From positions 496,001 through 560,000 of the forward strand of contig OZ251239.1 of assembly GCA_965240325.2 (NCBI GenBank): a stretch of DNA of 64,000 bases. Direction: 5' to 3'. The notes below the pieces were generated by a model. The model saw nothing but the letters and a program-made list of their open reading frames with translations, searched no databases and had not been told where the DNA came from. Position 1 is the first letter of the stretch; every line of letters begins with the position of its first letter. This document shows, in pieces, positions 1-9,736 of the stretch. The stretch comes from Rebecca billardiae RCC1528. Its lineage: Eukaryota > Haptophyta. Made by a program: the position numbers and the translations under genes.

Positions 1-480
1 GCGCCCGGCTGGGCGCCCTGCTCGGCGCCCTGCTCGGCGCCCTGCTCGGCGCCCTGCTTGCCCTGCTCGGCGCCCGGCCCGGCGCCCGGCCCGGCGCCCT
101 GCCCGGCGCCCGGCTGGGCGCCCTGCTCGGCGCCCTGCTCGGCGCCCGGCTCGGCGCCCTGCTCGGCGGCCTGCTTGCCCTGCTCGGCGCCCGGCTCGGC
201 GCCCGGCCCGGCGCCCGGCTGGGCGCCCTGCTTGCCCTGCTCGGCGCCCTGCTCGGCGCCCGGCTCGGCGCCCTGCTCGGCGGCCTGCTTGCCCTGCCCG
301 GCGCCCTGCCCGGCGCCCGGCTGGGCGCCCTGCTCGGCGCCCTGCTCGGCGCCCGGCTCGGCGCCCGGCTCGGCGCCCTGCTCGGCGGCCTGCTTGCCCT
401 GCTCGGCGCCCGGCTCGGCGCCGAGCAGGGCGCCGAGCAGGGCGCCCTGCTCGGCGCCCTGCTCGGCGCCCTGCCCCTGC
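1..480. repeat. 12-bp GC-rich minisatellite (GGCGCCCTGCTC family)
   Basis: Tandem 12-bp units GGCGCC[CTG/CGG]CT[C/G] alternate with 9-bp insertions (CTTGCCCTG), keeping modulo-3 spacing. A short stretch around 420-450 is inverted relative to the rest (CCGAGCAGGGCG), creating a local palindrome at the junction. It overlaps the probable minus-strand frame described for this edge. Confidence 0.85.
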
Positions 481-789
481 TCGGCGCACTGCTCGCCGGC
501 GGGCGGCGCACGCACGTGCGCCGCTGGCACCCTCTTCAACGAGCCTGCGCCCTCGACTGTTCCATCCGCGGACGCACCGACGGTGTCGCCAGGGACCGCA
601 GCCCACGCATGAGCAGACACTCCCTCGGCAGCCCGGAGGACGTACGTCTGCACTCGCCCGTGTGCGCCGACCCCAAGCGCCGCGACCACAGCACGGACTG
701 CCGGTGCACCCTGCTCGTACACCACGTCCACAGCAGCCCCGTTCGCGAAGCTCGTCGCAGTCGGAGTCGTCCCCGCAGGCGGCGGCGGC
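1..789 (-). CDS. Probable partial gene with Gly-Ala-Glu-Gln repeats, running off the left edge
   Basis: The minus strand is open in one frame from about 789 to the window edge. The first ~90 codons (789 to ~515) read as ordinary protein with mixed hydrophobic and polar residues, for example [20 protein letters not shown]. Below 480 the frame becomes a [20 protein letters not shown] repeat encoded by a 12-bp minisatellite. Every spacer there is a multiple of three, which favours coding. A GCGCAG just upstream of 789 matches the acceptor used elsewhere in this window, so this may be an internal exon with an upstream exon I could not place. A GTGCGT at 510-515 could be a donor, which would make the repeat intronic. 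The product is not recognised. The plus-strand alternative (58-612, PCSAPGSAP repeats) is judged less likely. Confidence 0.33.
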
Positions 790-1486
790 CTGCGCGCGGC
801 ACGCGGGCACGACGCCGCGCAACGACGCAGAACGCACGGCGTGACGACATGCGCGAGCGCACGCCGCGCGCGCGAACGAAGACACACGCGCGCGCGATGC
901 GCCGCGCGCGACCACGCGGCGCGCGCACGACGCCCGCGCGCGTGGCAGGCGTACCCCCTTAACGTCGTGCGAGGCATCGATCGTCCCTCGTGGCGAGCTC
1001 GGGAGCAAGTTTTGCGGCGCGCCCCCCGGCGTCGCATTTCTCTAACTAATTGACGAGCAACGTTCCGGCGGCGGTCCGGGCGGGAGGAGTCGACGGCGTC
1101 GTTTCGTCGCGGGTGGGCGTCAGGCTGCGCGCAATACGAAAGTACCCACCCCCGCTCATTAGGGTACTCCGCCCGAATACAAGGCGGGCGTTCGCGCCGG
1201 TTCGCCGCGAGCGGTATCTTCCGCGTTGCGGGCGAGCGGCGCCATTTGCTCGCTCCCGAAGCTTCTGGCCGTCGGAAAACTGGCGGGGGTGCCAGTCCGG
1301 AAATCGCCGTGCTGAGATGCGGAGGTTTGTCGGAGTTCTGGTTGCTCGGTCGGTCCTCGTCGGACTTCCGGGGTTTTCCCTACAGTTTACTAAGAATAAG
1401 AGACGCACACAGCTCAGGCAGGCGAGATTTTATTTGTTTCAGCATCAGAGAAAACCGAAAAAGAAAGTCGCCGCCGACGAACGACG
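790..1486. other. Intergenic / 5' flank of RPP30
   Basis: 790-1040 is extremely rich in CGCG/GCGC dinucleotides with no convincing frame. 1381-1428 holds one copy of a 48-bp dispersed repeat whose inverted copy lies at 9689-9736. Just downstream, a T-rich tract ends in TTTGTTTCAG (~1432-1441), an acceptor-like site that could end a 5'-UTR intron ahead of the RPP30 start at 1487. No other feature seen. Confidence 0.5.
1381..1428 (+). repeat. 48-bp dispersed repeat, copy 1
   Basis: The 48 bases starting TACAGTTTACTAAGAATAAG are repeated without mismatch, in inverted orientation, at 9689-9736. The copy lies about 60 bp upstream of the RPP30 start codon. Its origin is unknown; it could be a fragment of a mobile element or a shared regulatory block. 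Confidence 0.85.
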
Positions 1487-2224
1487 ATGGCGTCGTTCGA
1501 TCTGGGAATCGTGGCCAAGCCCGACGAGACAACGCAGGCTGTCGCGGAAGAGCTGGGATACCAAACAGCGGGATTCGTCACGGAGGTGCGGGGCCACGTA
1601 GCCAAGCAGCACGCGAGCCGCGCGCCGAGCGTGCTGACATCGCGGGCGGCGCAGCATGACCGAGTCGTGCTGCATGGCTCTGGGCGGCGGCCATTGCACC
1701 GGCTGTCGCGCCTGACGCTCACTGTGGACTCGACAGATCAGCTGCGGGACGTCAACGAGGGCAACCAGGTGATGCTGTCCTACGACCTAGTTGCCGTCGT
1801 CCCACACACGGAGGACGCGTTCGAGCGCTGCTGCAATCCTCCGGTGGTGAATGCGATCGACCTCATCTCTCTCCCGATGGACGCGCGCGTGCCGTACGCG
1901 CTCAACCCCGCGCTGCTCCGCAAGGCGGCGCGTGCCGGTGTGCACTTCGAGATCCGCTACGCATTCGCCCTTCGCGACTCCATGACGCGCCGCCACCTCA
2001 TCGCCAACGCCCTGCAGCTGACCAGGGCGGCTCCAGAGAGCAGCATCGTGATCTCGAGCGGCGCAGAGAGCGATGCCAAACTGCGAGCACCTCTCGACGT
2101 CGCGCACCTGGCCACACTCTTCCACATGAGCGTGCGGCAGGCGAGGCGATGCATGTCGGCCCATGCGCGCGCCGTCGTCGCCCGTGCTGCTGCCCGGCAT
2201 GAGCGCCTCGTCACGCTCGCATAG
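1487..2224 (+). CDS. RPP30: Ribonuclease P/MRP subunit p30 (Rpp1/RPP30)
   Basis: 245 residues, single exon, close to the ~270 usual for RPP30. The protein has the PHP-like TIM-barrel organisation of the RNase P p30 family. An N-terminal strand reads FDLGIVAKPD. The central part includes YDLVAVVPHTEDAFERCC and DLISLPMDARVPYALN. It is followed by GVHFEIRYAFALRDS and a C-terminal segment, SIVISSGAESDAKLRAPLDV, typical of the family. RPP30 is a protein subunit of nuclear RNase P and RNase MRP, which remove tRNA 5' leaders and process pre-rRNA; it helps hold the RNA and lacks catalytic residues of its own. The ATG at 1487 opens directly into the conserved N-terminus. It is convergent with the cupin gene, with stops about 375 bp apart. 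Confidence 0.9.
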   Translation: MASFDLGIVAKPDETTQAVAEELGYQTAGFVTEVRGHVAKQHASRAPSVLTSRAAQHDRVVLHGSGRRPLHRLSRLTLTVDSTDQLRDVNEGNQVMLSYDLVAVVPHTEDAFERCCNPPVVNAIDLISLPMDARVPYALNPALLRKAARAGVHFEIRYAFALRDSMTRRHLIANALQLTRAAPESSIVISSGAESDAKLRAPLDVAHLATLFHMSVRQARRCMSAHARAVVARAAARHERLVTLA

Positions 2225-2598
2225 CGCCCCGGACCGTCGGGCGCCCGTCCGCGCCCATCCGTAACTCGCCGGCCGAGGCGCCGGGCCGCGCGGACGGCGG
2301 GTGGTTCACCGTGGCGGTTGGGATCGTCGCGATCGATCTTCAGCATCCTCGTCATATATGTACTGTAGTAGTCATCAAAGTTACAAGCGACAAGCGTCGT
2401 CCGATCGTCGCCGTTGCTGATCACGCCATCACGCCGCCACTCGTGGCCGCCAGCAGCTGATATGCACTGTCACGGTCTCACAGTCTCACTGACGACATAT
2501 TGGCAGTGTCATGGCTCTGCCTCTAGCGACTAGTAGCAGTAGCTCGGTCGTTCACTCGTCGGCAGTGCCAGGGACTAGGCGGCCCGTGCTAGGCGGAG
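2225..2598. other. Intergenic, between convergent genes
   Basis: Holds the 3' flanks of RPP30 and the cupin gene. The part around 2340-2380 is noticeably AT-richer (TCATATATGTACTGTAGTAG). No open frame, RNA gene or clear repeat was seen. Confidence 0.6.
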
Positions 2599-3348
2599 TC
2601 AGGCGCCTCGAGGCTTGTCGTAGTACGAGTCGAAGGTGCTCTCGGGCGCCTCCTTGAGGAAGCCCTTGAGCTTCTCGAACTGCGCTGCCGGCAGCAGCTT
2701 GCGCAGCTCCGCGGCCTTCACGAATTTGAAGTCGCGGAAGTCAAAGCCCGGCGCGACCGCCTCGCCGAGGAGGCCGTACTTGGCGCCAGCCGCGAGCTGC
2801 ACGCACTTGAAGCTGCCACCGCGCACGACGAGCTGCGGGCACTTGGGCCCGAGCGTGTGCGCGCTGAGCGTACCGTTGGGCTCGACCACGTGGTACGTGA
2901 GCTCGCCACCGCCGTGCCAGTAGTGCACGTGGTCGCTCATGTTGTTCGCCCACCACTGCTTGGGCGAGTCGTCGGTGAGCATGTAGTAGATCGAGGTGAG
3001 CACGTTGCGCTCCCCGCCCTCGCGGCCACGGCATGGCATGAGCGCGCCGGACTCATCGGTCTTGCCCTTGGAGGTCATGGGTGTCGCGCCAGCGCGGTAG
3101 GTCTCGAGGAAGTACCCGCCCTCCGGGTGCGCAATCAGCTGGAGCTCGCGCGCAAGCGCGTGGCCGTCAAGCTGCGGCGCCAGCGGCGCTGGCTCGGGCG
3201 TGGCCGCGGCCGCTGCCGCGGCCTCGGGTGCCGGCTGCGACGGCGCCGGCGGCGCCGCGGCCTCCCGCGGACGACGCAGCGCCAAATATGCGAACGCTGC
3301 GCCGAGCGCCACACCCGCGCCGCCCGCGAGCGCGAGTTGGGAAGCCAT
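2599..3348 (-). CDS. Membrane-anchored cupin of the DUF985 (Cupin_5) family
   Basis: 249 residues from the ATG at 3348. An in-frame ATG also exists at 3444, but the 3348 start puts a hydrophobic anchor (LALAGGAGVALGAAFAYLAL) right at the N-terminus and leaves 110 bp to the divergent MATE start. After an Ala/Pro-rich linker (about residues 28-65) comes a complete DUF985 cupin barrel. The opening motif HPEGGYFLETYR is followed by SIYYMLTDDSPKQWW, the metal-site-like HYWHGGGELTYHVV, and closing strands with GGSFKCVQLAAGAKYGL and VAPGFDFRDF. Family members are small beta-barrel proteins of uncertain substrate, some proposed to bind sugars or act as epimerase-like enzymes. The anchor suggests attachment to an organelle or endomembrane. 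Fold assignment is firm; function is not known. Confidence 0.85.
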   Translation of the reverse strand: MASQLALAGGAGVALGAAFAYLALRRPREAAAPPAPSQPAPEAAAAAAATPEPAPLAPQLDGHALARELQLIAHPEGGYFLETYRAGATPMTSKGKTDESGALMPCRGREGGERNVLTSIYYMLTDDSPKQWWANNMSDHVHYWHGGGELTYHVVEPNGTLSAHTLGPKCPQLVVRGGSFKCVQLAAGAKYGLLGEAVAPGFDFRDFKFVKAAELRKLLPAAQFEKLKGFLKEAPESTFDSYYDKPRGA

Positions 3349-3458
3349 CGTCGTTGCAGCCTCCCGGGCGTCGACCATCGGATGCGCAGTTGCGCACGCG
3401 GTGCTGCGCTGGGCAGGTCGACGGGTTGCCGGGTTCCCTTTCATCAGAGAAAGGCGGC

Positions 3459-5481
3459 ATGGCTGAGCCGCGCGAGGAGCCGCACACCACGCGCGCGCAC
3501 GAGCTGCGCCAGCTGCTCGCCGTCGGCGCGCCGTGCGTGTACGGCAAGATCTTCGGCTTCTGGTGCCCGGCGTTTATCACGCTCGTGTGTGTCGGCCGCT
3601 CGGGCGAGCTCGCCGCGGTCGGCCTGGCGATGTCGTACTCGAACGCGCTCGGCTTCTCGATCAACGTGGGGCTCAGCCAGGCGATCGACTCCCTCTGCTC
3701 CCAGGCGTACGGCGCCGGCGCCTACCTGCTTCTCGGCGACGTGCTACAACGCGCGCTCCTCGTCATGGCTGCCTTCAACGGCGGCGCGACGCTGCTCTGG
3801 CTATGCGCGGAGGGCGTGCTGGTGGCGTGCGGCCAGGACCCGCTGCTCTCGGCGAGCGCGGCGGCGTACCTCCGCGCGCTGCTGCCCGCGCTCTGGGCCC
3901 ACGCGCTCTCCATCGCCACCCAGCGCTGGCTCGGCGCGCAGGGCGAGACGCGGCCGCTCCTGGCCATTTCAACGCTCACGCTGTGCGCGCACGCGGCGCT
4001 GGCGCCCGTGCTCACACGCGAGGGCCGGCTGGGCTTCGTCGGCGCGGCGGTGTCGTGGAGCGTGGCGAGCACGCTGCGCGCCGGCCTCACCGTCGTCTTC
4101 GCCGTCGCCTGGCCCAAGCTGCACGTGTGCTGGGGCGGCTGGTCGGCGCGCGCCGCGCTCGACCTTGACGAGCTGCGCCGTTTTCTCGGATTGGGGCTGC
4201 CGTCTGTCATGATGCTGTGCACGGAGTGGTGGGCGTTCGAGCTGGTGGCGTTCATGGCGGGGCTGCTCCCCGACCCGCGCGCCGCGCTGCAGGCGTACGC
4301 GCTCCTCTTCAACGTCTCCAACCTCCTCTTCATGATCCCCCTCGGGCTGGGCGTCGGCACGGCCGTGCGCGTCGGCCAGGCGCTGGGCCGGGGCGAGCCG
4401 CGCCGCGCGCGCCGCACGGTGGCGATCGCGCTGAGCGCGGACGCGTGCGCGTTCGGGCTGGCGGCGTGCGCGCTGCTCTCGCCGCCCGTGCGCACGCACA
4501 TCGCCGCGCTCTTCCTCGGCCCCGCCGCCTCCACGCAGCGCAGCGCCGCGGGCGGCGCATCCGCGTCCGCGCTCGTCGCGGCCGTGCTGCCCTGGGTCGT
4601 CCTGGGACAGCTTGGGGACAATATCAAGGAGATCTGTAACGGCGTGCTGCGCGGGGCGGGTAGGCAGGCACTCGGTGCGCGCCGCGCGCGCGACACGCGT
4701 ACACACGCGCACGCCGGCCGCCGCCCAGCGGCGCGCACGCCCGCGCCACCGCGCCGCCGCTCAGCCCGTGCTCCCCCTCTGGCCTCGCCCTCGCGCACGC
4801 ACGCCGGCTGGCGCTCGCCGGTGCTCCGGACTCTCGCGCTCTCTCACCCGGACTCGCTTGCTCGCGCGCTCTCTCTCTGTGTGTGTGCACATCTGCTCTC
4901 TCGCCGGCACTCGCTTGCTCGCGCGCGCTCTCTCTCTCTCTCTGTGTATGCACATCCAAACGCCTCTGTGCGGCGTGATTGCACGTCCGCACTCGTGTGC
5001 GCGCCGTGGTCGTTGGCGGCGCGTCGCAGGCGCGTGGACCGCCGCGACCTGCTACCCTTTTGTTATGCTGCCGTGCTCGGCGCTGCTTGCGTTCGGCCAC
5101 GGCCCGCGCTGGTGCGCCGGGCTCACTGGCCTCTTTGCGGGGATTGTCCTTGGCTCGGCCGCGCACGCGGCGAGCAACCTCGGCCTCGTGCTCGGGCTGA
5201 TTGACTTCCGAGTGGAGGCGGAGCGTGCGATGAGCACCGCCAAGCACAGCGAGGAGCGGCGGAAGGCGGCGGCGAGCCGGGCGGGGCCGAAGGGCGGCGG
5301 CGCGGGCGGCGGCGGGCAGGGCGGCGCTGAGAACGGCGGCGTCGGCGTGCTCGCCATCGCGGCGACCTCGGCGGGCGGCGGTGGCGGCGGCGTGGACAGC
5401 AAGCTGTGGGGCTCGCCGCCGCGCCATCGCGGCGGCAACGAGGAGCCGCTACTGCCGGCGGCCGGCGGGGCAGAGCGATGA
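3459..5481 (+). CDS. MATE-family multidrug/toxin extrusion transporter (2 exons)
   Basis: Exons 3459-4674 and 5030-5481 give 555 residues. The N-terminal half begins with the MATE signature region (LLAVGAPCVYGKIFGFWCPAF, then SQAIDSLCSQAYGAG). The second half carries IPLGLGVGTAVRVGQALGRG, and the exon junction rebuilds GVLRGAGRQALGAW, a hallmark of eukaryotic MATE proteins. About 12 membrane segments are visible. The C-terminus (from ~5280) is Gly-rich and cytosolic. MATE carriers exchange protons or Na+ for organic cations and metabolites at plasma or vacuolar membranes; the substrate cannot be told. The intron (4675-5029, 355 bp) has a GTGCGC donor and a CGCAG acceptor, and contains CT-repeats and two CTCGCTTGCTCGC motifs. 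The start at 3459 lies 110 bp from the divergent cupin gene. A strong hairpin follows the stop. Confidence 0.9.
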
Positions 5482-6015
5482 GCCGGAGGACGCGAGGCCT
5501 TGACGCGGGGCCTTGACGCGAGGCCTTATTGACGGCCTCGCGTCAAGGCGGAAGGCCGTCAAGCCGTCAAGCGGATGGGCATGATATTCTGATCAGCAAG
5601 GCCCGTGACTCAGGCTGCCGTGCGGGCCCGTGCCGTACATCGGCCCGCATCGGGCTGGCGGCACGGTTGAGGTCGAGGAGCCTCATCGACGACCTGTCAG
5701 CACCGTCCTTGGCACTTGTGCAGTAGTCAGTGCGTGCCAACGGTACACGCTGCCTAGCTCGCCCGCGGAGGCGCGGAACCTTCAAACGGCAAAGGACGCG
5801 GCGCGGAGTCGTCGCCGACGACCGCGCGAGCCCCGGGCCGCCCGCCAGGCCGCCTGCAGGGCTAGGGTAAAAATCGGAAATCCGACGGAGCCAGAAAATG
5901 GGTTGACGAAAAAATGACATGCATTTTATTCGTGCCATCAGATCCACGGTGGCTGCCCCTTGCCACTTGCAAGCCAGCCTTAGCATAGCGGGAGGGGCGG
6001 GCAAAAGGGGGCAGC
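5482..6015. other. Intergenic with 3' hairpin of the MATE gene
   Basis: Contains a hairpin and degenerate GACGCGAGGCCTT / CCGTCAAG repeats between 5505 and 5575. The rest (5580-6015) has no credible frame. The region 5870-5930 is AT-richer and lies just upstream of the next gene. Confidence 0.6.
5513..5546. terminator. 3'-UTR hairpin after the MATE gene
   Basis: 13-base perfect arms (TTGACGCGAGGCC at 5513-5525 and its complement at 5534-5546) flank an 8-base loop, 31 bp after the stop codon. Imperfect tandem copies of the arm sequence lie on both sides. It probably forms in the transcript 3' end; a role in 3'-end formation or stability is inferred from position only. Confidence 0.5.
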
Positions 6016-6885
6016 ATGCGGTACTACCTCCACGTGCTGGCCGCGCTCGCGCTGGTGTCGGGCGATGACATTGAGCCGCGCATCTTTGAGGACGACGGCC
6101 CCGCTGATCTCGACATCTGGTTTGGCGAGTGCCCGTTCAACGCGGACGCCGGTTGCAACGGCGTAACACAGCTCGTGCGCGACGGCGTGGTCATGGACAA
6201 CCTCAATGCATCGGACATGATCCTCATCGCGTCGGGGATGAACACAATGTTCATCCGCACCTCCACGTACATCCGCGAGACCGGAACCGACGGCCAGCTC
6301 GACTTTGAGGCGATCAACCTGCGGTACTTCACCGAGTCGTCCGAGCCCAACCTGATGTGCGACCAGGCGGCCATCTTCCTGCACAAGAAGGCGGACGGGC
6401 TGGTGTACGCGCCGGTGACCGAGGCGGTCGACACGGACGAGCCGTTCGGCCTCTCCTTCATCAAGGACGGCCAGCGCGGCAACAAGCTCTTCCTCAAGCC
6501 GTATGCGCTCGGCCGCACGGAGCAGCCGCCCAACGGCTCACTGCCCACGCTCAAGGTCACCATCCTGCCCACGGTCGTGCACAAGAAGGTGTCGAAGCGC
6601 GCGTGCACGGCGGCGGAGATCGACGAGCTGCAGACCAAGTGCTACACCCGCTCGCTCGAGAAGCGGCGCAAGGACAAGATCGTCCTCCGCTTCCCCGCGC
6701 GCACCGAGCCGAGCAGCGGGCCCCACCGGGAGACGGTGGACGCGTGCTGGAAGGCGTACGCCATCGACCAGGGCGACCTCGTGCCCAAGGCGGAGCGGAA
6801 CGGGAGCGAGGTGCCGCCCGCGCTGTGGCTGCTGCTGTCCTGCCTCATCGTGGCCTCCATCGCATTCGTCCTCGCGCGCAGGTAA
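6016..6885 (+). CDS. Unrecognised type I membrane protein with signal peptide
   Basis: 289 residues, single exon. The ATG at 6016 starts a clear signal peptide (MRYYLHVLAALALVSG). The luminal part begins DDIEPRIFEDDGPADLDIWF and holds several cysteines (for example in GECPFNADAGCNG, MCDQAAIF, RACTAAEID, KCYTRS) that could form disulfides. Potential N-glycosylation sites are NAS, NGS and a second NGS near the membrane. The C-terminus ends in a single membrane span (ALWLLLSCLIVASIAFVLA) and a short Arg-Arg tail, so the bulk faces the lumen or outside. Codon use and length fit a genuine gene. I cannot assign a family; the beta-rich ectodomain could be a receptor or cargo-type domain. Confidence 0.75.
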   Translation: MRYYLHVLAALALVSGDDIEPRIFEDDGPADLDIWFGECPFNADAGCNGVTQLVRDGVVMDNLNASDMILIASGMNTMFIRTSTYIRETGTDGQLDFEAINLRYFTESSEPNLMCDQAAIFLHKKADGLVYAPVTEAVDTDEPFGLSFIKDGQRGNKLFLKPYALGRTEQPPNGSLPTLKVTILPTVVHKKVSKRACTAAEIDELQTKCYTRSLEKRRKDKIVLRFPARTEPSSGPHRETVDACWKAYAIDQGDLVPKAERNGSEVPPALWLLLSCLIVASIAFVLARR

Positions 6886-8090
6886 CGAACAACGACCGCC
6901 GCCGTGATGTTCGGCCGGCGCAGTCTCAGTCAGGCGGGCCGTGCCGCCAGACTTGACTGACAGCGCTGGCTCTGGCAGTGGCAGCAGCTGCCTCACCGCG
7001 CGCGCCTCTCGCCGCCGCCGAGAGGGAGGGCGGCCTACGACGGTGGCGGGTTCGGACGGCCAGCCAGCACGGGGGCAGCGGGTCGTGTATTACGAGCGTC
7101 CGCCTCAACTCTCAAGGACCAGGTCCAGGACCTACCGGAGCACGGGTTCTGACACTGGCATCAGCAGCTAGAGTGCTGTCAGAGCCGCTGAGGAGCCCAG
7201 GTGGACGACTCGGCTGGTAGTCTGAGGTTGCATGTGTGATGGTTATTCGATCGTCATCATCGGCACTGCGTCTGCTGAGTGCTGACTGACAGTCTGGCGC
7301 CAGTCGGCGCGGGCGGGCAGTGACTCCGCGGCGGCAGTACCGCCCCCGGGTTAATGATGCGCGTGAGTGTGATGAGCTATATAATATATGGGGTTATTGG
7401 CACAGAAATATAATAATAACTGATGATTGTCGATCGATCTAAGCAAGAGGACGGCGGTGGGAGCGCAATGCGCCGTATCAACACCTGCCTGCCATTCGGC
7501 CCGGCCGACCCAGGCGGCCGAGCTCAAGTCCGGCTGCCATCTTGGCCACCCTCTTCTCCGGTGCCACGAGGGACTTTCGCTGAGCCTGCTCAGAGCTGCT
7601 CTGTGCGCTCGCACAACGACCCCGAACAACTTACTCGCTGTGATGCTCATGGGCCGTAGGCAAATAGGCAAGGTTGGCGGCGGCACAGGACGGCCAATTG
7701 GTGAACTGGGTTTTTCCATCAGGCGCGGAGCGCCACCCGGACGCAGCCCAGTGCCTCTCGCTCACTCGCAGCGAACGCCCTTCGGAAGTGCCCACTGGCA
7801 TCGCGGATGGCTGCAGCTGTTTCCGGGCCCGCATCTTCGTGATGCCCTCTGCACGATGGTGCTTCGTGCCTTGCTCTCGTGCGGCTTGGCGACTCTCGAG
7901 CTGCGCCTTCCAAGCTGCCGAGAAACAAAATCCCATAAGCTATGATACAATGTATAAAGTCTGGTATCTCGCCGCGTGGCTCCGCCCTGCCCGGCGTGTG
8001 CCTCGCCTCCTCGCTGCATCTGGATGGCGCAGGCGCTTCGAGGACGGCTAGACGTATATATATATATATATATGAGCCTCGGACGTCCGA
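6886..8090. other. Gene-poor intergenic region
   Basis: No frame has convincing composition. 7370-7430 is AT-rich (ATATAATATATGG), and a (TA)n run lies at about 8055-8073 immediately before the ATTGCC-motif block. Short ORFs here lack family signatures and start-codon support. Confidence 0.5.
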
Positions 8091-8385
8091 GTTGTATTGC
8101 CGCTTTGGAAAGTGTGGTCAGTTGTATTGCCAAAAGCACGTTAATTGCCTACAGTGGTCAGTTGTATATTGCCGTTTTCAGTAGTATTATGGGTCAAGAA
8201 TATTATTGCCGCTTTTTGATGATAGTGTGAGTCAACAATATTGCCACCCTCAAATACTGGTTTCAAATCAATATGACCCTTCACACTACTTGGTTCAAGA
8301 ATATTGCCGTTTTCGAGCTTGATGAACATAGTCTGCTCAGAAATATTGCCCTTTCCGGAACTATGTCGTGTCAGTTGTATTGCCG
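8091..8385. repeat. Irregular ATTGCC-motif array
   Basis: Nine copies of ATTGCC occur in 290 bp, at 8096, 8126, 8144, 8168, 8205, 8240, 8303, 8345 and 8379. Four are in the longer form GTTGTAT(AT)TGCC and several are followed by GCTTTT/GTTTTC. Spacing ranges from 18 to 63 bp, so it is not a simple tandem repeat. The complementary word GGCAATA recurs at ~9620 and ~9676. The block is AT-rich compared with its surroundings. Read on the minus strand it gives a short open frame with GNI repeats (8141-8410), probably fortuitous. Confidence 0.7.
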
Positions 8386-9688
8386 CCAGCAGCTGGTGCG
8401 GCTGGGGCACGACTCGCGTTCAGTCTCTCAGACAAGAGACTCGCGCAGCCCGTGTGCGCGTGCGTGCACAGCTGCGACTGCCTGCGCGCGGCATGCATGA
8501 TGCGCTACTGCAACCATCAACCGACATACCATCATCATGCGGCCTGCTGAGCTCATCTTGACTTCCAGCCAGTAGCAGTCAGCGCTTGCCGTCGCCGCCG
8601 CGCTTGCCGCCGCCGCCAGCCCCCAGCGCCATCTGGACTGCCGCTACTTCAGCGGCCGCGTGAGCCGCATCGCGTCCCGTGCCGCTGCACGCGCCACCTT
8701 AAGCTGCGACCGCGCTCGGCGAGCCTGCCAGGGTTCCAGCAGCAGCAGGAAGCGTCGCCTGCCCCGCCTGCTTGCTGGCTCGTCGAGGCGCGCGCTGCGC
8801 ACCGCCCGCCGGTCGTTGCGTTGAGTCCCAGCTGGCAGTACGCCTTGGACTTCCTCATCCACGGGCCAATCAGCCTGCGTTGACGAGTGCGAGTGGCGCA
8901 CGGCCACCCACCTGCACAAGTTTGGCCACAGGGCCGTCTGCTGTTGGAGTGATGACATGCAATCGCGAAAAGCACGCGCGAGCAGTGTTGCACGAGCGAG
9001 AGAGCGCGACGCACGTTGGTTGATCGCCACGGTGTGAATGACAGTTGATGGCAGGCAGTGAGGGGGACACGCGTCGCGTTGACCAAGCTCCTCGAGGCCG
9101 TTGAAGAGCACACGCCTATCGTGCACGTTCGACTCCAGCGAATCGGGGCGCGGCAACTCACGCTCACCCTGCTTCACGCATGCACCTGCATGCGCTGCCC
9201 TCGCAATGTCATCGACTGCGCGCTTGAAGGTCCCGGAGTCGAAGTGAGCACGGAGCAACGCCGATTTGATAGAAGTCGCGACGGATTTTCGCCCGTCTCC
9301 GCGTAGACGGCGAGTAGCCCGAGGTGCACGCGCGTGTTGCACTGCGCGCGCATGCGGCAGCGTTTGTGCAGATTCCGGTCCACGGTTCAGCTCGTCGTTC
9401 GACTTGATGATGTCGAGGAACACGGCGCTACCCCGGCAGAGATCGTCGTCGTTGAACGTCACTCTTCTGACCTGGGATCAGCTAGGCCTGCTCAAGGGCA
9501 CGCCGCGCACGCCGGCGGCGCGTGGGCGCAAGCGCCATCATCAGCGCGTGGGCGATAGCGGCAACAAACCTGAATCAAAGATGCGCAAACGGCAACACAA
9601 CTGACCCACACTGCGCGAGGGCAATACTGTACAGCTGAAGCTGTATGAACAAAGTGTATTGGGCCATCGTCCACGGCAATAATACTGT
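8386..9688. other. Intergenic; open minus-strand frame without gene support
   Basis: A 272-codon open frame on the minus strand (8644-9462) starts at GTG, and its first ATG comes only late. It shows no family signature and lacks the strong GC3 bias of genes in this window. It could be a decayed gene but I do not annotate it as one. GGCAATACTGTA at ~9620 and GGCAATAATACTGTA at ~9676 relate this part to the ATTGCC-motif array. Confidence 0.4.
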
Positions 9689-9736
9689 ATCTCGCCTGCC
9701 TGAGCTGTGTGCGTCTCTTATTCTTAGTAAACTGTA
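9689..9736 (-). repeat. 48-bp dispersed repeat, copy 2 (inverted)
   Basis: Exact reverse complement of 1381-1428. Its inner end overlaps by four bases (TGTA) the left terminal inverted repeat of the 9733-10345 unit, so the two repeats may belong to one composite element. Confidence 0.85.

Noticed and set aside
4675-5029. Coding continuation of the MATE frame through 4675-5204
   Set aside because: The frame after GRQALGA turns into low-complexity Arg/Ser-Leu repeats. Conserved MATE sequence resumes in another frame at 5030, so this is an intron.
8644-9462. 272-codon minus-strand open frame
   Set aside because: Starts with GTG, first ATG very late, lacks the GC3 bias of neighbouring genes, no recognised motif.
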